The notes: a model not told the origin generated them from the sequence alone. Positions 34,133 through 43,027 are shown, counted from the stretch's first letter. The stretch: 53,399 nt of DNA from an uncultured Lachnospiraceae bacterium (GCA_910588875.1 CAJURT010000026.1:1-53399); one strand, 5' to 3'. Numbers and translations: made by a program.

Positions 34133-35227
34133 ATGAAAATTCAGGTAAATCAGAACCAGTGCGGTTTTTTGTTAAAGGACGGGCGTTTTGTAAAGACGCT
34201 TGCCAGCGGAACTTACCACTACATGAAGGCTCTGGGCTATGAGGCAGTGGTGGAAGAGATGGAGGGAGCCGTAAAGTTTGATAAGGTGCCGAAGGAGGTT
34301 TTGCTGGAACAGGATCCGGTATTTGCCGGGAAGGTGCTCCATGCCATGGTTCCCGAGGGGCATATCGGAATCTTAAAGGAAAGCGGAGTGGCGAGGCAGA
34401 TTCTTTCTGAGGCAGAGTATTTGTACTGGAATGTGTGGAACCGCTATAGCGTGGAACTTTTGGACATGAGGGAGCCGGAGGCAGCCAATCAGGTTAATAA
34501 GGCTTATCTGGCACGGATCCCGTTAAAATATTACAAAAAGATTGAGATTCAGCCGGGAGAGTTAGGGATCCTATATTACGATAATAAGGTAGTGAAGGAA
34601 CTGGAGGCAGGAACTTATTACTACTGGGTGTATTCCAGGGATGTCCTGTGCCGGATTGTGGATCTGAAGGTAAAGCCCCTGGAGATTTCCGGCCAGGAAA
34701 TCCTGACAGCAGACCGGATTGGGGTGCGGATTAATCTGATGTGTACATACAAAGTGGTGGATCCGGGAACCATGATCGAGACCATCAAGAACTTAGAAAA
34801 CCAGGTGTATGCCTGCGTACAGCTGGTGATCCGGGAATATGTGGGCAGATACCGGCTGGATGAACTTTTACAGCAGAAGGAGGAGATCTCCCAGTTTATC
34901 TTCAAGCGGCTGAAGGAGGCAGAAGGGGATTACTGCATTAAGTTCTGCAGCGCAGGGATCAAGGATATCATCCTGCCAGGAGAGATCCGGGATATCATGA
35001 ATACAGTGCTGGTGGCGGAGAAAAAAGCTCAGGCTAACGTGATTACAAGACGGGAGGAGGTGGCTTCCACCAGGTCACTGCTCAACACGGCGAAATTGAT
35101 GGATGAGAACAAAACCCTGTATAAGCTAAAGGAGATGGAATGCCTGGAGAGGATCTGTGCCCAGGTGGGGAACATCCAGGTGGGCGGAGGGGCACTGTTA
35201 GAGCAGCTTAAGGCCTTGGTGGGATGA
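34133..35227 (+). CDS. Slipin / SPFH (band 7) family protein
   Basis: 364 residues. The N-terminal part has two related short repeats (NQCGFLLKDGRFVKTLASGTYHY and ELGILYYDNKVVKELEAGTYYYW patterns), then the SPFH core with LTADRIGVRINLMCTYKVVDP and a C-terminal coiled-coil region (AEKKAQANVITRREE). No N-terminal membrane helix is evident, unlike stomatins, so it is probably cytoplasmic or peripheral. GGAGGAGGGAG precedes the ATG. It is directly downstream of the structured RNA region and could be co-transcribed. From memory, such slipins occur next to RtcB and Ro60 genes in Firmicutes, but this was not checked. Confidence 0.88.
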   Translation: MKIQVNQNQCGFLLKDGRFVKTLASGTYHYMKALGYEAVVEEMEGAVKFDKVPKEVLLEQDPVFAGKVLHAMVPEGHIGILKESGVARQILSEAEYLYWNVWNRYSVELLDMREPEAANQVNKAYLARIPLKYYKKIEIQPGELGILYYDNKVVKELEAGTYYYWVYSRDVLCRIVDLKVKPLEISGQEILTADRIGVRINLMCTYKVVDPGTMIETIKNLENQVYACVQLVIREYVGRYRLDELLQQKEEISQFIFKRLKEAEGDYCIKFCSAGIKDIILPGEIRDIMNTVLVAEKKAQANVITRREEVASTRSLLNTAKLMDENKTLYKLKEMECLERICAQVGNIQVGGGALLEQLKALVG

Positions 35228-35280
35228 AGGCCCGGACCGTGATTTAGGCTGGCCGGTGTATGGGCAGAGGGAAAAAGAAA

Positions 35281-35309
35281 ATGACAAAGCGCTAAGGATA
35301 GGTTATAAT
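35281..35309 (+). promoter_or_regulatory. Promoter of exoA
   Basis: ATGACA, 17-bp spacer, TATAAT, with about 60 nt of leader. Confidence 0.75.
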
Positions 35310-35377
35310 AAAACAAACAATTTATTCGTCGAAATTTAGGCAGAGGAACGAAGAAAGGGATACATGGCAAAGGGAAA

Positions 35378-36133
35378 ATGAAAAAATTATATTCATGGAA
35401 TGTCAACGGCCTTCGTGCCTGTATGGGCAAAGGTTTTATGGAATTTCTCACCAGGGAAGATCCGGATGTGCTGTGCCTTCAGGAGACTAAGATGCAGCCG
35501 GAGCAGGCAGAATTTGAGTTTCCGGGGTATGAGGTGTATTGGAACAGCGCGGTGAAGAAAGGATATTCGGGAACAGCAGTGCTGACGAAGGAAAGGCCAT
35601 TGGCCGTGTTTTATGACCTGGGGACGGACAGGCACAATACAGAAGGGCGGACACTGACTTTGGAATATCCTGATTATTTTCTGGTCAATGTCTATGTGCC
35701 AAACTCCCAGAACGGATTGGCCCGGCTCGGCTACCGGATGGAGTGGGAGGACGATTTTTGCACCTACCTGGGATCGCTGAAGAAGAAAAAGCCTGTCATT
35801 GTCACAGGGGATTTTAATGTGGCGAAGGAAGAGATCGACTTGAAGAATCCGAAGGCCAACCGGGGCAATGCAGGCTTTTCTGATGAGGAGAGGGAGAAGA
35901 TGAGGAGGCTTTTGGCCTCCGGGTTTGTGGATTCCTTCCGGTATTTGTACCCGGACAAGACAGATGCCTATAGCTGGTGGTCGTACCGCTTTAAGGCAAG
36001 GGAGCGGAATGCAGGTTGGCGGATTGACTATTTTTTAGTATCCTCCGGGTATGAAGACCATATTGTGGACAGCCTGATTCTTGCAGAGCAGGCAGGGAGC
36101 GACCACTGCCCGGTGGAACTTATTATTCAATAG
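35378..36133 (+). CDS. exoA: Exodeoxyribonuclease III / AP endonuclease
   Basis: 251 residues, the full length for the ExoIII/ExoA family. Active-site motifs are all present: SWNVNGLRA, LQETK (metal-binding Glu), NVYVPNSQ, GDFNVA (Asp/Asn), and the C-terminal WRIDYFL and GSDHCPV (catalytic Asp-His pair). It cleaves DNA at abasic sites and removes 3' blocking groups in base-excision repair. AAGGG precedes the ATG. It has its own promoter, so it is not necessarily part of the slipin transcript. A strong terminator follows. Confidence 0.95.
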   Translation: MKKLYSWNVNGLRACMGKGFMEFLTREDPDVLCLQETKMQPEQAEFEFPGYEVYWNSAVKKGYSGTAVLTKERPLAVFYDLGTDRHNTEGRTLTLEYPDYFLVNVYVPNSQNGLARLGYRMEWEDDFCTYLGSLKKKKPVIVTGDFNVAKEEIDLKNPKANRGNAGFSDEEREKMRRLLASGFVDSFRYLYPDKTDAYSWWSYRFKARERNAGWRIDYFLVSSGYEDHIVDSLILAEQAGSDHCPVELIIQ

Positions 36134-36140
36134 AACAGTG

Positions 36141-36179
36141 CCCTCCGCAGGAAAGGGATGTTTCCCTGCCTGCGGAGGG
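36141..36179. terminator. Bidirectional terminator between exoA and MATE gene
   Basis: Perfect 11-bp arms CCCTCCGCAGG/CCTGCGGAGGG with an inner AGGG/CCCT stem, then TAATTTT on the plus strand. Confidence 0.88.
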
Positions 36180-36184
36180 TAATT

Positions 36185-37531
36185 TTAATAATGATATTTC
36201 TTTTTCTTTCCGGCAAGGAATGCGGCGGCCACCAAAACTGCCAAAAACTCTGCCACCACCATGGAAGCCCAGATGCCGTCCAGCCCCCAGATAAGGGGCA
36301 GGAGCAGTACGGCTGCCACCTGGAATACCAGTGTCCGCAGGGAGGAGATCAGTGCGGAGGTCAGCCCATCATTGAGGGCTGTGAAAAAACCAGAGCCAAA
36401 GATGGCGAAGCCTGCAAAGAGGAAGGAAAAGGCATAAATCGAGAAGGCATGGAGGGTCATTGCCAAAAGCCCTTCATCGTAGCCGGCAAACATCAGGGAA
36501 AGGGGCCTTGCCAGCAGCAGGGAGGAGGCAAACATTAACACGGCGAAGGAACTGACGACGGCCAGGCTTTTTTTCAGCAGGCTTTTCAGTTCATCAAAGT
36601 TTCCCGCTCCATAGTGGTATCCGATTACTGGCGCTTCCCCCACGGAAAAGCCGATATAGGAAGCCAGGAAAATAAAATTGACATACATCAGCACTCCGTA
36701 GGCGGCAACCCCATCCTCCCCGGCGTACCGCAGAAGCTGGACGTTGTATAGCATGCTGATGAGGGAGGAAGAAATGTTGCTCATCAGTTCGGAGGAACCG
36801 TTTGTACAGATTTTCAAAAGGGCCCTGCCGTCAAAACGTGCCTTTGTGAGGCGCAGGAGGCTGGTATTAGGGCGGGCAAAATAAAGGATCGGGATGATGC
36901 CGCCCACAAACTGACCGACTGCGGTGGCTATAGCTGCCCCGAAAAGCCCCCAGGGAAGTATGGCCACAAACAGGGCGTCCAATATAGCATTAGTGAATCC
37001 GGCGGCAAGGGTGATGTACAATCCCAGCTGGGGCTTGCCCGCCGTGGCAAAGAGGCATTGGAATTCATATTGGAGAATTGCCGCCGGTATCGCCGGCAGG
37101 ATAACTTTGCCATAGGCCACGCAGTCTTCCAGAAGGGCGCCCCTGACACCAAGGAAAGCCACAACAGGCCGTAAAAAAAACAGCCCCAGGATGGCTAAAA
37201 CAATGCCAAAGATTGCGGAGACGGCGACCAGCATGGAAAAATGTGCGTTTGCCTGTTTTTTGCTGCCCTTTCCCAGGGTCAAGGCAATCAGGGCGCCGCC
37301 GCCGGTGCCGAACATGAGGCCCGCACTGCTTAAAACCAACAATACAGGCATGATAAAGTTGACTGCGGTAAAAGCCGTCTTCCCCACATAGTTGGAGACA
37401 AAAAATCCGTCCACCACCCCGTAAAGAGAAGTGAAGATAAGCATGGTGATGGAAGGGAAGGTAAAACGCAGCAGGCGTTTGTAATTAAAGTGGTCGGATA
37501 ATTGGATGATATCTTGCCGTTTCTTAAACAT
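36185..37531 (-). CDS. MATE-family multidrug efflux transporter
   Basis: 448 residues from the ATG at 37531, preceded by GAGGTG; an in-frame start at 37591 would overlap the MarR gene. About twelve membrane segments in two homologous halves, with the FYGVVDGFFVSNYVG segment in helix 1 and its counterpart in the second half, as in DinF/NorM proteins. It probably exports toxic cationic compounds using a sodium or proton gradient. It lies 28 bp behind the MarR gene and is presumably controlled by it. Confidence 0.93.
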   Translation of the reverse strand: MFKKRQDIIQLSDHFNYKRLLRFTFPSITMLIFTSLYGVVDGFFVSNYVGKTAFTAVNFIMPVLLVLSSAGLMFGTGGGALIALTLGKGSKKQANAHFSMLVAVSAIFGIVLAILGLFFLRPVVAFLGVRGALLEDCVAYGKVILPAIPAAILQYEFQCLFATAGKPQLGLYITLAAGFTNAILDALFVAILPWGLFGAAIATAVGQFVGGIIPILYFARPNTSLLRLTKARFDGRALLKICTNGSSELMSNISSSLISMLYNVQLLRYAGEDGVAAYGVLMYVNFIFLASYIGFSVGEAPVIGYHYGAGNFDELKSLLKKSLAVVSSFAVLMFASSLLLARPLSLMFAGYDEGLLAMTLHAFSIYAFSFLFAGFAIFGSGFFTALNDGLTSALISSLRTLVFQVAAVLLLPLIWGLDGIWASMVVAEFLAVLVAAAFLAGKKKKYHY

Positions 37532-37559
37532 AAACACCTCGTTTTTAAATATTTTCAGA

Positions 37560-37997
37560 TTACAGGTTTTTTGCCTTCTCCTGCAGGGCACGGAGAAAGG
37601 CTTCTGTCAGTTCCAAATATTTCTGTACATCCTCCTGGGGCCAGGAAGCAAAGATCTCATTTTCAGCACTGATAATCCGCCCTGCGGTCTTTCCGGCCAG
37701 GCTCATGCCAGCCTCAGTAAGGCATACATTTTTTGCCTTTGGGCTGACGGCTTCCAGATAGAGGATGCCCTCAGACTCCAGCTTGCGGATGGCCGAATTG
37801 ATGGTCTGCTTGCTGAGGCCGGAACGGCGGCAGATATCCTGCAACAGGCAATTGGTTCCGTTGTCACAGATCGTATAGAGGACAATCATTGCACTGTCAG
37901 ATAGCCCCAGCTTCCGGGACATCTCATGGTATGCGGAATCGATTTCACCGAGCAAATGGTTATAGCGCTTCATTATTTTGGAAGGGTTACAGTTCAT
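37560..37997 (-). CDS. MarR-family transcriptional regulator
   Basis: 145 residues. Winged helix-turn-helix with recognition-helix region SGLSKQTINSAIRKLESEG and wing, flanked by the dimerisation helices. AGGAGGTGA at 38006-38014 sits 8 bp before the ATG. It forms an operon with the MATE transporter, the classical arrangement for ligand-relieved repression. Its own promoter overlaps a perfect 14-bp inverted repeat, and its whole 5' leader is an array of 15-bp repeats that contain the same half-site, so autorepression is highly likely. Confidence 0.92.
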   Translation of the reverse strand: MNCNPSKIMKRYNHLLGEIDSAYHEMSRKLGLSDSAMIVLYTICDNGTNCLLQDICRRSGLSKQTINSAIRKLESEGILYLEAVSPKAKNVCLTEAGMSLAGKTAGRIISAENEIFASWPQEDVQKYLELTEAFLRALQEKAKNL

Positions 37998-38015
37998 GGC
38001 TCATGTCACCTCCTG

Positions 38016-38105
38016 TTGGTATGAAGTTTATTGGTATGAAATTAATTGGTATGAAATTAATTGGTATGAGAACTGTTGGTGTGAAAACTATTGGTATGAA
38101 ATCGT
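38016..38105. repeat. Six 15-bp tandem repeats forming the marR leader
   Basis: Six head-to-tail units (consensus TTGGTATGAAATTAA on the plus strand) start at 38016, 38031, 38046, 38061, 38076 and 38091. The last unit runs into the operator arm. The array fills the interval between the predicted transcript start and the marR ribosome site. Five of six units keep GGTATGA and share GTATGAAAT with the operator half-site. Confidence 0.95.
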
Positions 38106-38141
38106 ACCATGGATTATAGTACGATTTCATACTTATGTCAA
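38094..38141 (-). promoter_or_regulatory. Perfect marR promoter overlapped by a 14-bp inverted-repeat operator
   Basis: On the minus strand TTGACA (38141-38136), 17-bp spacer, TATAAT (38118-38113). The arms GTATGAAATCGTAC (38094-38107) and its exact complement (38119-38132) flank the -10 box. One arm fills the spacer and the other covers the transcript start, so a bound dimer would exclude RNA polymerase. Confidence 0.9.
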
Positions 38142-38170
38142 GAGAAAATGAAATTTAATGAAATATTCTC

Positions 38171-38198
38171 TTGTAAAAATAAGGATAACCGTTAAAAT
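38171..38198 (+). promoter_or_regulatory. Promoter of the tatD operon
   Basis: TTGTAA, 16-bp spacer, TAAAAT; about 85 nt of leader before the ATG at 38288. Confidence 0.6.
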
Positions 38199-38287
38199 AT
38201 AAGTCAGACGGGTGAAATTGGCTGCCAATAAGCAGATAAAGATGAGAATTTTTTCATTTCATATTGAGGAAAGAGATTGGGGGATAT

Positions 38288-39085
38288 ATGGATAACATAA
38301 AATATTACGATATTGGGCTGAACCTGTTTTGTAAGCAGTTCCCGGATCCGGAAAGGATTGTGGAAAATGCGGCTTCTGCAGGGGTGTGCTGTATCCTGAC
38401 CGGGACGGACCGCCGTGAGAATCAGCTTATTGATGCATTTGTCAGGGAACATGAATCTTTTGGGACAGCCGGGATCCATCCCCATAATGCAGATTCCGCG
38501 AAAAAAGAAGACTTTGAACAGATTGAACAGATGATTGCAAAAAATGGCCGGATTGTTGCCGTGGGGGAGTGCGGCCTGGATTTTGACCGGATGTTTTCTA
38601 CCCGGGACAACCAGATCCGGTGCCTGGAAAAGCACATTGTGCTGGCAGAGCGCCTGGATAAGCCCCTGTTTTTGCATGAACGTGGAGCAGCGGAGGAATT
38701 TGCCAGGAGATTTAAGAAACATCCGGATATCTGCAGAAAGTCTGTGGTTCACTGTTTTACAGGGGATAAAAGGACTTTGGACCAGTACTTAACCATGGGC
38801 TTTTCCATCGGGATTACCGGATGGATCTGCGACGACCGGAGGGGAAAGGAACTTCGGGAGGCAGTAAAGATGATCCCTCTTGACAGGGTTTTAGTCGAGA
38901 CAGATGCCCCGTATCTGACGCCGCGCAATATTACAGGGCTGGCAAGAACCAATGTGCCGGAGAATATCGTGTATGTGGTCCGGGAACTGGCGAAATATAT
39001 GAGGACAGAGGAAGAAGAACTCATTTTGCATGCAAGGCAGAATACGGAGCGGATTTTTGGGATCCGGAGGGAGGGGATTGTATGA
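38288..39085 (+). CDS. TatD-family metal-dependent deoxyribonuclease
   Basis: 265 residues from the ATG at 38288 (GGGGG four bases upstream); a start at 38264 is also in frame. The first motif reads DIGLNL, as in E. coli TatD proper rather than the HxH form of YcfH. Later metal-site motifs are AVGECGLDF, HERGA, HCFTG and ETDAPYLTPRN. Family members are 3'-5' exonucleases that also act on oxidised DNA or RNA ends. The stop overlaps the DUF503 gene by 4 bp, indicating co-translation. A nuclease fits the nucleic-acid repair flavour of the area, but TatD proteins are widespread. Confidence 0.9.
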   Translation: MDNIKYYDIGLNLFCKQFPDPERIVENAASAGVCCILTGTDRRENQLIDAFVREHESFGTAGIHPHNADSAKKEDFEQIEQMIAKNGRIVAVGECGLDFDRMFSTRDNQIRCLEKHIVLAERLDKPLFLHERGAAEEFARRFKKHPDICRKSVVHCFTGDKRTLDQYLTMGFSIGITGWICDDRRGKELREAVKMIPLDRVLVETDAPYLTPRNITGLARTNVPENIVYVVRELAKYMRTEEEELILHARQNTERIFGIRREGIV

Positions 39086-39363
39086 GGGTTGCTGTGATGA
39101 AAATGAAATTCTATGCCCCCTGGGTTCATTCCCTGAAGGAAAAGAGAATGGTGGTGAAAAGCATCCTGGCGAAAATCCGCAACAAATTCCAGGTGTCAGC
39201 TGCGGAGGTGGAGGATCAGGATATCCACCAGTCAGTGGTTATCGGAGTGGCGGCGATTGTGCCCCATAGCGCCCAGGCGGACAGGGTAATGGATGAGATT
39301 GCCAGATTTGCGCAGCAGAGTACAGAAGCGGAACTTGTGGAAGAAGAGAGGGAACTTCGGTAA
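39082..39363 (+). CDS. DUF503 (YlxP-like) small protein
   Basis: 93 residues, a typical full-length DUF503 protein: an N-terminal strand VAVMKMKFYAPWVHSLKEKR, the KSILAKIRNKFQVSAAEVED segment and a C-terminal helix. Homologues such as YlxP lie in the nusA-infB-rbfA operon in Bacillus and have no firmly assigned function. Here it is coupled to tatD by a 4-bp overlap and followed 10 bp later by a transporter gene, an atypical setting. Confidence 0.88.
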   Translation: MRVAVMKMKFYAPWVHSLKEKRMVVKSILAKIRNKFQVSAAEVEDQDIHQSVVIGVAAIVPHSAQADRVMDEIARFAQQSTEAELVEEERELR

Positions 39364-39373
39364 AGGGGAAGGA

Positions 39374-40264
39374 ATGGGAGATTTGAAACAAGACCGTTAC
39401 ATGAGCGGGGTGATGATGATCATCCTGTCGGCATTTTGTTTTGCCTGCATGAATGTCATGATACGCCTGGCCGGAGATATACCCTCTGTCCAGAAAAGCT
39501 TTTTCAGGAACCTGGTGGCGGCGGTGATTGCCGGGGCAATAATTGGGAAGGGCCATGTACCCTTACAGATACAGAAGGAAGCACGGCTGCCCTTGGGAGC
39601 CCGGTGCTTGTTCGGCACGGTCGGTATCCTTTGCAATTTTTATGCCGTGGATCATCTGCTGGTGGCGGATGCATCAATATTGAATAAACTGTCGCCCTTT
39701 TTTGCCATTATCTTTTCTTATCTGCTGCTTAAGGAACGGATTACGTTTTTCCAGGCTGTCTGTGTGGGAACGGCTTTTGTGGGATGCCTGTTTATTGTGA
39801 AGCCTGGTTTCCGGAATACGGCTTGGTTCCCCGCCATGGTGGGAGTATGCGGCGGCCTTGGGGCAGGGATTGCCTATACCATGGTGCGCAAGCTTGGTTC
39901 CCTGGGGGTGAAGGGGCCTGTGATTGTATTTTATTTTTCCCTGGCCTCCTGTTTGATCGTAGTGCCCTGGATTCTGCTCCATTTTGTCCCCATGTCCCTG
40001 AAACAGCTGGCGGTTCTGCTGCTGGCGGGTGTGTGCGCTGCCGGCGGACAGTTTTCCATTACAGTAGCCTATACTTATGCACCGGCAAAGAAAATATCCA
40101 TTTATGACTATTCCCAGATTATTTTTGCCACCGTGCTGGGATATGTCATGTTCGGGGAGATACCGGATGGGTATAGCTTTGTGGGATATACTTTGATTGT
40201 GGCAGCATCTCTGGTAATGTTTGCCTATAACTGCAGGATGGAGGGGAAAACAGGCAGAAACTGA
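39374..40264 (+). CDS. EamA/DMT-family transporter
   Basis: 296 residues from the ATG at 39374, with AAGGGGAAGGA just upstream; the longer frame from 39293 lies in the DUF503 gene. Ten membrane segments in two EamA repeats, with the YYxxxxL-like DHLLVADASILNKLSPFFAIIFSYLLLKE region typical of the first repeat and PAKKISIYDYSQIIFATVLGY of the second. It is an inner-membrane drug/metabolite exporter or importer of unknown substrate. Co-transcribed with tatD and DUF503. Confidence 0.9.
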   Translation: MGDLKQDRYMSGVMMIILSAFCFACMNVMIRLAGDIPSVQKSFFRNLVAAVIAGAIIGKGHVPLQIQKEARLPLGARCLFGTVGILCNFYAVDHLLVADASILNKLSPFFAIIFSYLLLKERITFFQAVCVGTAFVGCLFIVKPGFRNTAWFPAMVGVCGGLGAGIAYTMVRKLGSLGVKGPVIVFYFSLASCLIVVPWILLHFVPMSLKQLAVLLLAGVCAAGGQFSITVAYTYAPAKKISIYDYSQIIFATVLGYVMFGEIPDGYSFVGYTLIVAASLVMFAYNCRMEGKTGRN

Positions 40265-40287
40265 TTTTTTCTATAGAGGAGAGTGCT

Positions 40288-40887
40288 ATGAATATCAACC
40301 AATTCCAATGGACAAGGGAGCCAAAGAACTATACCCTAAAGGAAGGATATGTGGAAATCACCACCGAACCCAATACGGATTTATGGCAGAGGACATATTA
40401 TCATTTCCGTAATGACAATGCGCCGGTGTTTCAGATGGAGACAGAGGAAAAGTTCTTTTCCTTTATTGTGAAAACGGATTTCAGCCAAAGCGGACATCGT
40501 TTTGACCAGTGCGGGGTGGTGATGTATCTGGATTCGGAAAACTGGATCAAAGCATCGGTGGAATATGAAAATGAGGAATTTCAGCATCTGGGTTCTGTGG
40601 TAACCAATCACGGGTATTCGGATTGGGCAACCACAGCTATTCCGGCGGATGTGAGAGTTATGTGGTACCGGTTTAGCCGGAGGGAGGATGATTATTGTAT
40701 TGAGTGTTCCCGGGATGGGGTGAGGTTTTCCCAGATGCGGATTTGCCATATGTGGGAGGGCGGGGGAAGGATCCGGTTCGGAATCTATGCCTGCAGCCCG
40801 GAGGCTTCCAGCTTTCCGGCGGTTTTCACGGATATGAGGATAACGGAATGTGCATGGAAGGCCCATGAGGGACAGCAGCCGGACTGA
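40288..40887 (+). CDS. DUF1349 (concanavalin-like) protein
   Basis: 199 residues, full length for DUF1349. The conserved FSFIVKTDF, QCGVVMYLDSENWIKASVEYE, and FGIYACSPE segments are present. The family has a concanavalin-like beta-sandwich and no firmly known activity; a yeast-derived name linking it to enolase regulation is weakly supported. Cytoplasmic, with no signal peptide. AGGAGAG precedes the ATG. It follows the transporter gene by 23 bp. Confidence 0.88.
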   Translation: MNINQFQWTREPKNYTLKEGYVEITTEPNTDLWQRTYYHFRNDNAPVFQMETEEKFFSFIVKTDFSQSGHRFDQCGVVMYLDSENWIKASVEYENEEFQHLGSVVTNHGYSDWATTAIPADVRVMWYRFSRREDDYCIECSRDGVRFSQMRICHMWEGGGRIRFGIYACSPEASSFPAVFTDMRITECAWKAHEGQQPD

Positions 40888-40955
40888 GCCTGTGGGAATT
40901 TCCCATATGCAGGTAATCAGGGACAATATTTTTGAGGTCAGAAAGGGTGGACAGG

Positions 40956-41426
40956 TTGAAATTACTTTTTAAACAACGGTTTTTTTCCTGGTTTGACAGT
41001 TATGATATCTATGATGAGGCGGGGAACACGGTCTATGAGGTGAAGGGACAGCTTTCCTGGGGCCATTGCCTGAAGATCTTTGACAGGGCCGGAAGGGAGA
41101 TCGGCACGGTGCAGGAGAAGGTGTTTACCTTGCTGCCGGAATTTCGCCTGTATCTGGGAGATACCTGTGTGGGAAGCATCCGGAAGGAGTTCTCATTTTT
41201 CAAGCCGAGATATGTCATTGACTGTAAGGACTGGCGGGTGGAAGGGAACTTTCTGGAATGGGATTATCAGGTTGTGAACCTGGCAGGCAGGTGCGTGGCC
41301 CGGATATCCAAGCAGCTGTTCAACTGGACGGATACCTATGTGATTGAGGTCAGCGATCCGGCAGACGGGCTTTGTGCCCTGATGCTGGTGCTGGCCATTG
41401 ACGCGGAGAAATGTTCCAGGGACTAG
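40956..41426 (+). CDS. LURP-one-related (LOR) family protein
   Basis: 156 residues if translation starts at TTG 40956, which has AAAGGGTGG 7 bp upstream and gives the usual N-terminus MKLLFKQRFFSWFDSYDIYD. An alternative TTG lies at 40932. The protein is a tubby/scramblase-like beta-barrel family member with regularly spaced repeats (YDEAGNTVYEVKG, FDRAGREIGTVQEK, VNLAGRCVARISKQ). Function in bacteria is unknown; membrane-lipid or ligand binding is suggested by the fold. It begins a run with YccF, two nucleotidyltransferases and KptA. Confidence 0.87.
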   Translation: MKLLFKQRFFSWFDSYDIYDEAGNTVYEVKGQLSWGHCLKIFDRAGREIGTVQEKVFTLLPEFRLYLGDTCVGSIRKEFSFFKPRYVIDCKDWRVEGNFLEWDYQVVNLAGRCVARISKQLFNWTDTYVIEVSDPADGLCALMLVLAIDAEKCSRD

Positions 41427-41476
41427 AGTGTGGAGGAGAAGAAAACATCTTGGAGTCAGAGGAAGGAGACGGGATT

Positions 41477-41836
41477 ATGGGTTGTCTGGGAAATGGAATC
41501 TGGTTTGTCTGCGGAGGCTTGTTGAGCGGCTTAAGCTGGTGCCTGGCCGGGTGCCTTTGGTGTGTCACAATTATCGGGATACCGGTGGGGCTGCAGTGCT
41601 TTAAGCTGGCGTCCCTGAGTTTTTTCCCTTTTGGAAAAGAGGTGGTGTATGGGGGCGGGGCAGGGTCCTTCTTTTTGAATATGATCTGGCTTTTGGTGTC
41701 AGGATTGCCGTTGGCTTTGGAACATCTGGTTTTGGGGCTTTTGCTTTGTGTGACGGTGATCGGGATTCCCTTTGGCCTGCAGCAGTTTAAACTGGCAAAA
41801 CTGGCGCTGATGCCTTTCGGGGCGGAGATTGTCTGA
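41477..41836 (+). CDS. YccF-domain inner-membrane protein
   Basis: 119 residues from the ATG at 41477 (GGAAGGAGA upstream). The protein consists of two YccF (DUF307) repeats: IIGIPVGLQCFKLASLSFFPFG and VIGIPFGLQQFKLAKLALMPFG, each after a hydrophobic helix. Four membrane segments are expected. Function is unknown. It follows the LOR gene by 50 bp and probably shares its transcript; small YccF proteins often occur with stress or envelope genes. Confidence 0.9.
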   Translation: MGCLGNGIWFVCGGLLSGLSWCLAGCLWCVTIIGIPVGLQCFKLASLSFFPFGKEVVYGGGAGSFFLNMIWLLVSGLPLALEHLVLGLLLCVTVIGIPFGLQQFKLAKLALMPFGAEIV

Positions 41837-41952
41837 AAAGCAGAGGCTCTTTAAAGGGGACTTTCCGGGACTGTGGTTTTGTGCGGCCTATGCCAGAGGG
41901 TGTTTGACTATTGTCACGTTCCAGGAACCAGAAAAAAAGGGGAATCAGGTTT

Positions 41953-42993
41953 ATGATGGATTTTCGGAAGCTGATACAGACTGAGGCATATGATTTTCTC
42001 CGGGATAATCCCCGGCTGGGGGACCGGATTATGCTTTTGGGGCTGGGGGGAAGCCATGCTTACGGGACGAGTCAGGAAGGAAGCGATATTGACCTGCGGG
42101 GAGTCACCTTGCAGCTTCCCTCTGACCTGATCGGCATGACCGGGTTTGAGCAGTATGAGGACAGGGGTACGGATACGGTGATCTATGGATTTAACAAGAT
42201 TATCCGGCTTTTGCTGGACTGTAATCCCAACACCTGTGAGATTCTGGGGCTGGATGAGGAGCAGTATCTGATTCAGTCAAAGTGGGGGAAGGAACTGATT
42301 GACAACCGGGGGCTTTTTTTGTCAAAGCGGGCCATCAAATCCTTTGGGGGCTATGCGGATGCCCAGCTTCGCCGCCTGCAGAATGCCCTGGCCAGGGATT
42401 CCATGGCTCAGAGTGAGCGGGAAAACCATATTTTAAAATCTGTGAAACATGCTTTGGAGGATTTTAACCGTCGGTTTCACACCGATGAGAAGGGAAGCAT
42501 CCGGCTGTATATTGATGAGGCGGAAAATCCGGAACTGGAGAGGGAGATTTTCGTGGATGCGCATTACCGGCATATGCCGTTGCGGGATTATAATGGGATG
42601 ATGGGGGTCATGCGGTCGGTGGTCAGTGATTATGACAGGATTGGCAAGAGGAACAAAAAGAAGGATGATGCCCATTTGAATAAGCATGCCATGCATTTGA
42701 TCCGGCTGTTTATGATGGCGGTTGATATCTTGGAGAAGGGGGAAATCCGCACCCATCGCAGGGAGGATCGGGCGCTGTTGATGAAAATCCGTCAGGGGGG
42801 CTTCCGCCAGGGGGACGGCGCCTTTTCCCCGGAATTTTATGAAATACTGGAGGAGTATGAGAGGAAGCTGGAGGAGGCGTCTGCCGCTACCCGTCTGCCG
42901 GATAATCCGGATATGGAGAAGGTGGGGGCGTATGTGGAACGGGTGAACCGGTATGTGGTGATGGGAGGACAGGATGAGGCGGGGGTAAGGTGA
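41953..42993 (+). CDS. RlaP-type predicted nucleotidyltransferase, long form
   Basis: 346 residues from ATG 41953 (an ATG also at 41956; a TTG at 41911 is less likely). The DNA-polymerase-beta-type active site is intact: GGSHAYGTSQEGSDIDLRG (about 32-50), with the GS helix and the catalytic Asp pair. The remainder is helical (SFGGYADAQLRRLQ and KHAMHLIRLFMMA), as in the pfam10127 RlaP family, whose name records association with RNA ligases. It probably adds a nucleotide to an RNA or another substrate. It is the first of two such enzymes here. Confidence 0.83.
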   Translation: MMDFRKLIQTEAYDFLRDNPRLGDRIMLLGLGGSHAYGTSQEGSDIDLRGVTLQLPSDLIGMTGFEQYEDRGTDTVIYGFNKIIRLLLDCNPNTCEILGLDEEQYLIQSKWGKELIDNRGLFLSKRAIKSFGGYADAQLRRLQNALARDSMAQSERENHILKSVKHALEDFNRRFHTDEKGSIRLYIDEAENPELEREIFVDAHYRHMPLRDYNGMMGVMRSVVSDYDRIGKRNKKKDDAHLNKHAMHLIRLFMMAVDILEKGEIRTHRREDRALLMKIRQGGFRQGDGAFSPEFYEILEEYERKLEEASAATRLPDNPDMEKVGAYVERVNRYVVMGGQDEAGVR

Positions 42994-43027
42994 GAGAGGG
43001 AGATGAGAGAGATAAGCAGGTCAGGAA

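Noticed and set aside
36158..36538. Plus-strand protein opposite the MATE gene
   Set aside because: Starts in the exoA terminator and is the complement of clear membrane-protein coding sequence.
38016..38105. CRISPR array
   Set aside because: Units are 15 bp head to tail without spacers and share a half-site with the adjacent operator.
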